12,502 nucleotides of DNA. Source: Hyphomicrobiales bacterium (GTDB taxonomy: Bacteria; Pseudomonadota; Alphaproteobacteria; Rhizobiales; Beijerinckiaceae). The stretch lies in contig OMIJ01000096.1 of NCBI GenBank assembly GCA_900299065.1, positions 1 to 12,502 on the forward strand. The letters run 5' to 3'. The notes under the pieces are model-generated. The model saw nothing but the letters and a program-made list of their open reading frames with translations. It searched no databases and was not told the DNA's origin. A program made the position numbers and the translations under genes. This document shows positions 6,954 to 12,502 of the stretch, piece by piece (the stretch's first letter is position 1; each line of letters opens with the position of its first letter).

Positions 6954-7670
6954 ATGAGCAATGCCCCGCTAATGCCCAAGGCGACCGCTGTCTGGCTGGT
7001 GGAAAACACCTCACTCACCTTTGATCAGATTGCCGATTTCTGCAAATTGCATCCCCTTGAGGTCAAGGGCATTGCCGATGGCGAAGTCGCGGCGGGCATT
7101 AAAGGGCATGATCCCATCACCTCCAATCAGCTGACCCGGGAAGAAATCGCCCGTGGCGAGGCCAATGAATCCTATCGCTTGTCACTGGCAGTTTCAAAAG
7201 TACGTGTGCCCGAAATCAAGAAATTTGGCGGCCCGCGCTATACACCCTTGTCCCGCCGTCAGGATCGCCCCAATGCCATTCTCTGGTTGCTGCGCAACCA
7301 TCCTGAATTGAAAGATGCGCAGATCATGCGTCTGGTCGGCACAACAAAATCAACCATCGCTTCGATACGTGATCGCACCCATTGGAATTCTGCAACGCTC
7401 TCGCCCCTTGATCCGGTGACTTTGGGCCTTTGCTCGCAGATCAATCTAGATCTTGAGGTCAATCGCGCTAATAAGGATCGCCCGCAGCGCGAAATCGATG
7501 CTGGCCAGACATTGGTTTCAGCCGAAATCACAACAGCACCGCGTGCGCCTGTCAGCCAGGTCGATGTGTTTGGCACCGCTGCACCAGGCACGCAGCCACA
7601 ACCCAGCTCCGAAGAGCTCGATCTCGACTCGGTCTTCGCCAAGCTCAAAGATCTCAAGATGAAGGACTAA
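6954..7670 (+). CDS. trcR: DUF1013 cell-cycle regulator TrcR
   Basis: 238 residues of the DUF1013 family, widespread and largely confined to Alphaproteobacteria. In Caulobacter the member TrcR associates with RNA polymerase and influences cell-cycle transcription. Hallmarks are the start PLMPKATAVWLVENTSLTF (5-23), the first helix-turn-helix-like region DQIADFCKLHPLEVKGIADG (24-43), YTPLSRRQDRPNAILWLLRN (96-115) and a second helix-turn-helix-like stretch DAQIMRLVGTTKSTI (121-135) followed by RDRTHWN (139-145). The C-terminal third (about 175-222) is low-complexity and Pro/Ala-rich, ending in an acidic-basic helix LDLDSVFAKLKDLKMKD. The ribosome site GGAGA (6943-6947) sits 6 nt from the ATG. 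The gene is transcribed away from the copper group and is followed after 90 nt by fadD. Confidence 0.93.
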   Translation: MSNAPLMPKATAVWLVENTSLTFDQIADFCKLHPLEVKGIADGEVAAGIKGHDPITSNQLTREEIARGEANESYRLSLAVSKVRVPEIKKFGGPRYTPLSRRQDRPNAILWLLRNHPELKDAQIMRLVGTTKSTIASIRDRTHWNSATLSPLDPVTLGLCSQINLDLEVNRANKDRPQREIDAGQTLVSAEITTAPRAPVSQVDVFGTAAPGTQPQPSSEELDLDSVFAKLKDLKMKD

Positions 7671-7704
7671 TCCGCCTCGGATTGATCGGCCTTCCATTGC
7701 CGAT
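7669..7704 (+). terminator. Two short hairpins after trcR (weak terminator candidate)
   Basis: AATCCG/CGGATT (7669-7674 and 7678-7683, 3-nt loop) begins in the trcR stop codon. ATCGGC/GCCGAT (7685-7690 and 7699-7704, 8-nt loop) follows. Neither has a U-run, so they may only reduce read-through into fadD. Confidence 0.3.
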
Positions 7705-7760
7705 TGCACAACCAGCCTTGTTTTGGCATGGTCGCAGTCAGAAAATGTCTGGGAGGCACT

Positions 7761-9446
7761 ATGACGGGCAATCATCCTTGGCTTGCACATTATCCATCTG
7801 GTGTCCCACACCAGATCAGCCCCGATCATTCGCCAACTGTCGTTCATATTTTTGAACAGGCGCTTTCGCGCTTTGGCTCGCGTCCGGCGCTTGAGAGTTT
7901 TGGCAAGCAAATGACTTATGCCGAGCTGGGCGCGGCAGCGCATCAGATTGCGGCAGGTTTGCAAAAAATGAATCTGCAGCGCGGCGATCGCGTTGCAATC
8001 ATGATGCCCAATGTCATGGTCTATGAGCCCGTGCTATTTGGCATATTGCTCGCAGGTCTCGTGGTTGTGAATGTCAATCCGCAATATACAGCGCGCGAAC
8101 TCGTTCATCAGCTCAATGACAGCGGCGCAAAGCTGCTTTTCGTCCTTGAGAATTTTGCTCATACGGTTGAAAAGGCAATCCCCGAGCTCAAAACATTGGA
8201 GCAGACGATTGTCTGTAGTCCGGGTGATTTTCTGGGGCTCAAAGGCAAGATCATCAATTTTGTCTCCGCCTATGTGAAACGCGCTGTGCCGGCCTATCAT
8301 GTGCGCGAAAGCCAGAGCTTTGCCGATTTTTATGGCAAGGCGCGTGCAGATCAATATCGCCCCGCTGGTGTGCAACCGGATGATATTGCCTTTTTGCAAT
8401 ATACAGGTGGCACAACAGGCGTCTCGAAGGGAGCTACGCTCCTTCATCGTAATATTGCTGCCAATGTGGCGCAAAGCGCCGCCTGGCTTGAGCCGCAGAT
8501 TGATCCGCATATCGAGCATGTCATGCTTACCGCTCTGCCGCTCTATCATGTGCTGGCTTTGACAGCCTGTTGTTTGTTCATGGTGCGCATTGGTGCCAAG
8601 CAAGTGCTGGTGGCCAATCCGCGCGATTTGCCCGGCCTTGTCAAAGTGCTTCAATCGCAGCGCTTCACCCTGATTGTGCTGGTCAATACTTTGTATAATC
8701 TTCTGTGCGATCAGGACGGCATTGCACAAGTTGATTTCTCGCAAGTCAAAGCCTGTGTTGCAGGTGGCATGGCCACGCAAACATCTGTTGCCGAGCGTTG
8801 GCTGAAGACGAGCGGCAAGCCAATCATTGAAGGCTATGGCTTGTCAGAGACAAGCCCTGTGGCGAGCGTCAATAGATTGGACATCGTCGAATGCACCGGC
8901 ACGATTGGTTATCCCGTGCCCTCTACTATTCTCTCGATCCGCGATCTTGATGGCAATCCCGTGCCAATGGGGGAACCGGGCGAAATCTGCATTTCAGGTC
9001 CACAGGTCATGGCGGGCTATTGGCAAAGACCCGATGAGACAGCGCGTGTGATGACGCAGGATGGATTTTTCCGCTCCGGCGATGTGGGGATAGCCTTGTC
9101 CGATGGTACATTTCGCATTGTCGATCGCCTGAAGGATATGATCTCCGTCTCTGGCCTAAAAGTCTTCCCCAATGAAGTGGAAGATGTGCTGGCTCTGCAT
9201 CCCCATGTGTTGGAAGCCGCCGTTATTGGTCGCAATGATCCGCATTCAGGTGAAGCTGTTTACGCTTATGTCGTGCGCCGCGATCAAACGATTGATGCAG
9301 ATGAATTGAGCAAATTTTGCCGCGAGCGTCTGGCTCCCTATAAGGTGCCAAAGTCGATTGAATTTCGCGCTATTCTACCCAAAACCAATGTTGGTAAAAT
9401 TCTCCGCCGCGCCTTGCGCGATGAGGATCAATCTCAACGCGGCTGA
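7761..9446 (+). CDS. fadD: Long-chain fatty-acid CoA ligase
   Basis: 561 residues, the length of FadD, which activates long-chain fatty acids to acyl-CoA with ATP through an acyl-adenylate, the entry step of beta-oxidation. The adenylate-forming signatures are intact: YTGGTTGVSKG (214-224), GYGLSETSPV (358-367), the hinge region SGDVGIALSDGTFRIVDRLK (439-458), SGLKVFPNEVEDV (464-476) and PKTNVGKILRRALRDE (540-555) with catalytic Lys546. The motif spacing and sequence closely follow E. coli FadD. The ATG at 7761 is chosen because GGGAGG lies 4 nt before it (7751-7756). The in-frame ATG at 7704 adds 19 residues unlike the family start and has no ribosome site. It may be co-transcribed with trcR or have its own promoter in the 90-nt gap; none was clear. 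It converges on prpE. Confidence 0.95.
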   Translation: MTGNHPWLAHYPSGVPHQISPDHSPTVVHIFEQALSRFGSRPALESFGKQMTYAELGAAAHQIAAGLQKMNLQRGDRVAIMMPNVMVYEPVLFGILLAGLVVVNVNPQYTARELVHQLNDSGAKLLFVLENFAHTVEKAIPELKTLEQTIVCSPGDFLGLKGKIINFVSAYVKRAVPAYHVRESQSFADFYGKARADQYRPAGVQPDDIAFLQYTGGTTGVSKGATLLHRNIAANVAQSAAWLEPQIDPHIEHVMLTALPLYHVLALTACCLFMVRIGAKQVLVANPRDLPGLVKVLQSQRFTLIVLVNTLYNLLCDQDGIAQVDFSQVKACVAGGMATQTSVAERWLKTSGKPIIEGYGLSETSPVASVNRLDIVECTGTIGYPVPSTILSIRDLDGNPVPMGEPGEICISGPQVMAGYWQRPDETARVMTQDGFFRSGDVGIALSDGTFRIVDRLKDMISVSGLKVFPNEVEDVLALHPHVLEAAVIGRNDPHSGEAVYAYVVRRDQTIDADELSKFCRERLAPYKVPKSIEFRAILPKTNVGKILRRALRDEDQSQRG

Positions 9447-9477
9447 TTTTTAAAGATCGCAGACTCATTGAAGGCAG

Positions 9478-9526
9478 GCCTCATATGAGCCCTCTTAAGC
9501 TAAGCATATGAGGCGGCCTCATATGC
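9478..9526. repeat. Three-armed palindrome between converging fadD and prpE
   Basis: GCCTCATATG occurs at 9478-9487 and 9516-9525, with its complement CATATGAGGC at 9505-9514. The middle arm can pair with either outer arm: a 10-bp stem with a 17-nt loop, or an 11-bp stem (9504-9514 with 9516-9526) closed around one base. The right arm covers the prpE stop codon (9519-9521). It probably acts as a two-way transcription end or mRNA 3' stabiliser, although neither strand has a U-run. Confidence 0.7.
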
Positions 9527-11420
9527 CTTTACGCTTGAGTGCAGCGGCGATTTCATCGAGAATGGCTGGATCATCAATTGTTGCCGGCATGGTCCAGGCA
9601 TCATGATCGGCGATTTTCTTCATCGTGCCGCGCAAAATTTTGCCCGATCTTGTCTTGGGCAGTCGATCAATCGTAATCGCTAATTTGAATGCAGCCACGG
9701 GGCCAATCTTATCGCGCACCAATTGCACAATCTCGCTTTCGATCTTGTCATGAGCTTTTGTTGTGCCAGCTTTCAGCACCACAAAGCCACAGGGAGCTTC
9801 GCCTTTCAAATCATCCTTAATGCCAATCACCGCGCATTCGGCCACATCAGGATGAGAGGCCAGCACTTCTTCCATGCCGCCGGTCGAGAGGCGGTGGCCC
9901 GCAACATTGATGATGTCATCTGTGCGACCCATAATATAGAGATAGCCGTTCTCATCCTTATAGCCAGCATCAGCGGTTTTGTAATAACCGGGGAACTCAT
10001 CGAGATAGCTCTCGCGCATGCGCGCATCATTCTGCCAGAGCGTTGGCAGATTGCCTGGCGGCAAGGGCAGTTTGATGACGATCGAGCCCATATGTCCATT
10101 GGCAATGGGCTGGGCGGCTTCATCGACAATGCGCACATCATAGCCGGGCATGGGCACAGTGGGAGAGCCATGCTTGATCGGCAGAAGGCCTAAGCCAACA
10201 GGATTGCCGACAATGCCCCAGCCAGTCTCCGTCTGCCACCAATGGTCAATGACAGGCACTTTCAGGCAATCTTCCGCCCATTGCACCGTATTGGGATCAG
10301 CCCGCTCGCCGGCCAAAAATAATGTGCGCAACGAGGATGTGTCATATTTTTTCAGCAATTCCGCGTTCGGATCTTCTTTTTTGATCGCGCGGAAAGCTGT
10401 AGGTGCCGTGAATAGGGCCACAGCTTTATACTCTGCAATCATGCGCCAGAACGCGCCTGCATCAGGCGTGCCAATTGGCTTGCCTTCATAGATCACTGTC
10501 GTTGCGCCCTGCAGCAAAGGCCCATAGCAAATATAGGAATGCCCAACGACCCAGCCAGTATCGGAAGCTGTCCAGAACACTTCGCCCGGCTTGATATTGT
10601 AGAGATTGGTCATCGTCCATTTCAGCGCGACCATATGTCCACCATTATCGCGCACCACGCCCTTGGGAATGCCGGTCGTGCCTGATGTATAAAGAATATA
10701 CAAAGGATCAGTGGCATTGAGCTCAACGCAATCGGCTTTTTTGCCCGCGGCTTTGGCATTTGCAATTTCTTGTGCCCAATCCATATCTCGACCGGCAATC
10801 AGATTGGCTTGTGCTTGCGGGCGTTGCAGCAGCAGTACTTTTTGCGGCGGTGCCGAGGAGAGATTGATCGCATCATCAAGCAGCGGCTTATACTGCACCA
10901 CACGGCCTGGCTCTATACCGCAAGAGGCGGTCAGAACCATTTTGGGCTTTGCATCATCAATGCGCGTGGCCAATTCTTTCGAGGCAAAGCCACCAAAGAC
11001 TACGGAATGTATGGCGCCAATGCGCGCACAGGCCAGCATGGCTATGACAGCTTCAGGGATCATCGGCATATAAACAATCACGCGATCCCCTTTGGTCACG
11101 CCATGATCGCGCAGCACTGCGGCTAAAACCGCCACTTCATCACGCATCTGCCGATAAGTGAGCTTGGATTTGCTCTGGGTGACAGGGCTGTCATAAATCA
11201 CCGCCAGCCGATCACCATGGCCAGCTTCAACGTGGCGATCCAGCGCATTCCAGCATGTGTTGCATGTGGCATCAGGAAACCAGCGGCCATAGACACCTGC
11301 TTTTTCCTCAAAAATCTTTACCGGCTTGCGAATCCAGTCGATTTCGCGCGCTGCCTCGGCCCAAAAGGCTTGCGGATCTTTTTGCCAGGACTGGTAAACC
11401 TCGGCATAGCGACTCGACAT
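9519..11420 (-). CDS. prpE: Propionyl-CoA synthetase (PrpE-type acyl-CoA synthetase)
   Basis: 633 residues, the size of PrpE, which activates propionate (and often acetate) to the CoA ester. Features: acetyl-CoA-synthetase N-terminal domain (about 1-65, YQSWQKDPQAFWAEAA), GDRVIVYMPMIPEA (111-124), GAIHSVVFGGFA (135-146), P-loop YTSGTTGIPKG (244-254), DTGWVVGHSYICYGPL (287-302), HWWQTETGW (393-401), GRTDDIINVAGHRLST (498-513) and PKTRSGKILRG (588-598) with catalytic Lys594, the residue that is acetylated to switch off such enzymes in other bacteria. DVGG/DNGG-type sequence after the P-loop and the overall pattern favour PrpE over AcsA. The ATG at 11420 follows GGAGG within a strong site (GGAGGAGGATGAC). 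A longer in-frame start at 11570 adds 50 residues foreign to the family. The gene stands alone; no prpBCD neighbours are present. Confidence 0.9.
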   Translation of the reverse strand: MSSRYAEVYQSWQKDPQAFWAEAAREIDWIRKPVKIFEEKAGVYGRWFPDATCNTCWNALDRHVEAGHGDRLAVIYDSPVTQSKSKLTYRQMRDEVAVLAAVLRDHGVTKGDRVIVYMPMIPEAVIAMLACARIGAIHSVVFGGFASKELATRIDDAKPKMVLTASCGIEPGRVVQYKPLLDDAINLSSAPPQKVLLLQRPQAQANLIAGRDMDWAQEIANAKAAGKKADCVELNATDPLYILYTSGTTGIPKGVVRDNGGHMVALKWTMTNLYNIKPGEVFWTASDTGWVVGHSYICYGPLLQGATTVIYEGKPIGTPDAGAFWRMIAEYKAVALFTAPTAFRAIKKEDPNAELLKKYDTSSLRTLFLAGERADPNTVQWAEDCLKVPVIDHWWQTETGWGIVGNPVGLGLLPIKHGSPTVPMPGYDVRIVDEAAQPIANGHMGSIVIKLPLPPGNLPTLWQNDARMRESYLDEFPGYYKTADAGYKDENGYLYIMGRTDDIINVAGHRLSTGGMEEVLASHPDVAECAVIGIKDDLKGEAPCGFVVLKAGTTKAHDKIESEIVQLVRDKIGPVAAFKLAITIDRLPKTRSGKILRGTMKKIADHDAWTMPATIDDPAILDEIAAALKRKGI

Positions 11421-11519
11421 GTCATCCTCCTCCAGATTTCTTAATTCTCCCCATGCGACAAGTCGCCGGGAAACGATATTGGCTTTTGGGCTAAGACCCG
11501 CCTCACACCGGCCTCTTAT

Positions 11520-11553
11520 CGTCTGGCTTTTACACCAGAAAGCAGGCCAGACG
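11520..11553 (-). other. Hairpin in the prpE leader
   Basis: CGTCTGGC (11520-11527) and GCCAGACG (11546-11553) form an 8-bp stem with an 18-nt loop that can itself pair in part (CTTT with AAAG). It lies in the roughly 155-nt leader between the proposed prpE promoter and its ribosome site. Such a structured leader could be regulatory; no known riboswitch class was recognised. Confidence 0.5.
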
Positions 11554-11582
11554 AGATTGGGTCGGCTCACCCATTAATGCCA

Positions 11583-11611
11583 ACTATCAAATGTTAAGCC
11601 TTTGGGTTCAA
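11583..11611 (-). promoter_or_regulatory. Likely prpE promoter
   Basis: On the minus strand TTGAAC (11606-11611) and GATAGT (11583-11588) are 17 bp apart; each matches the sigma-70 consensus at four of six positions. Transcription would start near 11575, leaving about 155 nt before the prpE ATG. Confidence 0.38.
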
Positions 11612-11966
11612 GATGCCTTTTTGAAATTTTGGTGATGGCTTGTTGTTCCATTCCTCCTTGCCGCAAAGTGCCTTGCAGGTGTGAATATCCTTGGGCCTGC
11701 GGCAATTATACGCTCTATTCCCTTGCCCCTCCGGCGTTGATCTATCTGGCTGGGAATCTGGCACCGCTATCCTTAGCTATGCTGATGGGGCAGGTCCGCA
11801 GCTCGGGCATAGCCATGCTGGTTAATTAAAAAGGCTTTCAGCATTTTGCTTTCCGCGCATCTTCGCTGAACGATGCTTGGGGGACTTAAGCTCACCTGAG
11901 GTCAGGCTTTAGTTTGTTTAAATTTGTGCTAGAGGGGATCAGTTTGCTCTTAAGTACAGGTGTTCA

Positions 11967-12257
11967 ATGATCAAACTTGGTCCCCTATTTTGTGTCACTG
12001 GCCTGTCCGTAGTGTTGCCAACCAATCTCTTCGCGCAAAGCATTGTTGTGGCGCAGGTCAACCCCATTCCCTTCAACTGCACATCTGAAGTTGCTGAGCT
12101 CAAATCCGTCATCGTCAATGAGCGCTTTGATGAATATACCAATAAGCAGGTCCAAGCCCTGATACAGGATGTTGAAAAAGCTTTGGCGAATAAGGCTGAA
12201 TCGGCCTGCGCTGAAGATGTACAGAAATTGAAACATATTTTGCATCTCGATCATTAA
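11967..12257 (+). CDS. Small exported protein of unknown function
   Basis: 96 residues. The start MIKLGPLFCVTGLSVVLPTNLFAQS looks like a signal peptide, with cleavage after LFA (residue 23) or VVA (29). The mature part is short and mostly helical, with charged heptad-like stretches (about 40-92) and two cysteines, Cys38 and Cys81, that could form one disulfide bridging the two helices in the periplasm. AGG (11958-11960) is 6 nt before the ATG, an acceptable ribosome site. I do not recognise a family. It is not obviously linked to prpE, which is divergent, or to the permease gene downstream. An alternative is a chance open frame, but export signal, ribosome site and paired cysteines argue for a real gene. 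Confidence 0.6.
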   Translation: MIKLGPLFCVTGLSVVLPTNLFAQSIVVAQVNPIPFNCTSEVAELKSVIVNERFDEYTNKQVQALIQDVEKALANKAESACAEDVQKLKHILHLDH

Positions 12258-12328
12258 TAGTCTCGAGGCTTTTACTTGGCTTGGCCGAGGTCTGCCTAAA
12301 GTTGCGCAAGACTTTGCCGTTCTGTTGT

Positions 12329-12364
12329 GCCATTTTGCCTAAAGCTTAGTCTGGGCTAAATGGC
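12329..12364. repeat. Inverted repeat upstream of the TauE/SafE gene
   Basis: GCCATTTTGCC (12329-12339) and GGCTAAATGGC (12354-12364) pair over 11 positions with one T-T mismatch and a 14-nt loop. It sits 72 nt after the small exported protein and 55 nt before the permease start. There is no U-run. It could be a weak terminator for the first gene or an operator for the second. Confidence 0.45.
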
Positions 12365-12419
12365 CCGGAGCCCATCGGACCACTTCAGGTCAATTGGCGA
12401 AGCGGGAACGGGAATCGGC

Positions 12420-12474
12420 ATGATTACGGATTGGCATTTTTACGTTCTTGCTGTGCCAGCGGTCATGTTGATTG
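12420..12474 (+). CDS. TauE/SafE-family permease, first 18 codons (cut by end of insert)
   Basis: The open frame reads MITDWHFYVLAVPAVMLI and continues with a codon beginning with G when the adapter starts. This matches the typical N-terminus of alphaproteobacterial TauE/SafE (TSUP) permeases, which usually continue into a GLSKGGFG-like motif. GGGAA (12410-12414) lies 5 nt before the ATG. Such proteins are inner-membrane exporters of sulfite, sulfoacetate or other organic anions. The call rests on 18 residues only. Confidence 0.65.
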
Positions 12475-12502
12475 CTGTCTCTTATACACATCTGACGCTG
12501 CC
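12475..12502 (-). other. Nextera Read-1 adapter, reverse complement (non-genomic)
   Basis: CTGTCTCTTATACACATCT (12475-12493) is the reverse complement of the Tn5 mosaic end at 34-52, and GACGCTGCC (12494-12502) is part of the same Read-1 tail. Genomic sequence therefore ends at 12474. Both ends carry the i5-side adapter. Confidence 0.98.

Larger units (their letters stand above)
11421..11966. other. Long intergenic region, no convincing gene
   Basis: 545 nt between the starts of prpE (minus) and the small exported protein (plus). The left part holds the prpE ribosome site, a hairpin and a promoter candidate. The middle (about 11640-11830) has short open frames without ribosome sites. The right part includes CCTGAGGTCAGG (11895-11906), a 5-bp inverted repeat around two bases that might be an operator. 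No tRNA or known RNA motif was recognised. Confidence 0.6.

Noticed and set aside
8034..8780. 248-codon minus-strand open frame inside fadD
   Set aside because: fadD is intact with all motifs; this frame is rich in His/Ile/Cys as expected from reading it backwards.
11421..11570. Longer prpE start at 11570
   Set aside because: The extra 50 residues are unlike the family, while the ATG at 11420 has a strong ribosome site and starts where PrpE proteins start.
11602..11829. 75-codon plus-strand frame with many cysteines and a hydrophobic tail
   Set aside because: Begins at TTG, has no ribosome site at that start or at the inner ATG, and shows no family pattern. Short minus-strand frames in the same region have no usable ribosome spacing.
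1..12502. Tn5-like composite transposon bounded by 19-bp inverted repeats
   Set aside because: The repeats are joined to Illumina index and primer sequence, and there is no transposase gene in the window.

Overview
The window is one stretch of alphaproteobacterial DNA, 12,422 bases long (53-12474), capped at both ends by Illumina Nextera adapter sequence (1-52 and 12475-12502). The adapters are library sequence, so the cut genes at the two ends were broken by tagmentation and the terminal inverted repeats are not biological. Assignment to Alphaproteobacteria rests mainly on the DUF1013/TrcR gene at 6954, a family typical of that class. The overall gene style (FadD, PrpE, TauE/SafE, CopC-CopD) agrees; I cannot name a genus.

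Layout. 53-3956, minus strand: a catabolic module read right to left, with a 4,5-dihydroxyphthalate-decarboxylase-like protein, the large subunit of a molybdenum hydroxylase (xanthine dehydrogenase/aldehyde oxidase family), and the N-terminal part of a UbiD-family decarboxylase. The hydroxylase stop and the ubiD start are 9 nt apart. Together they suggest hydroxylation and decarboxylation of an aromatic or heterocyclic acid; the substrate cannot be read from the sequence. 4043-6738, minus strand: a copper-handling group, with a small exported cysteine-containing protein interrupted by an in-frame TGA, a YcnI-like (DUF1775) protein, and a CopC-CopD fusion whose start overlaps the ycnI stop. This block looks richer in A+T than its surroundings. 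6739-6953: a divergent promoter region.

6954-9446, plus strand: trcR, a regulator that travels with RNA polymerase, then fadD, a long-chain acyl-CoA synthetase. fadD converges on prpE (9519-11420, minus strand; propionyl-CoA synthetase) across a short spacer holding a three-armed palindrome. 11421-11966 has no convincing gene but carries a likely prpE promoter and a structured leader. 11967-12257 encodes a small exported protein of unknown function. From 12420 the first 18 codons of a TauE/SafE-type permease run into the right adapter.

The most interesting biology is the UbiD / molybdenum hydroxylase / Pht5-like set, followed by the broken cysteine protein of the copper group and several palindromic intergenic structures. 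I found no CRISPR array, phage, insertion sequence, tRNA or rRNA.
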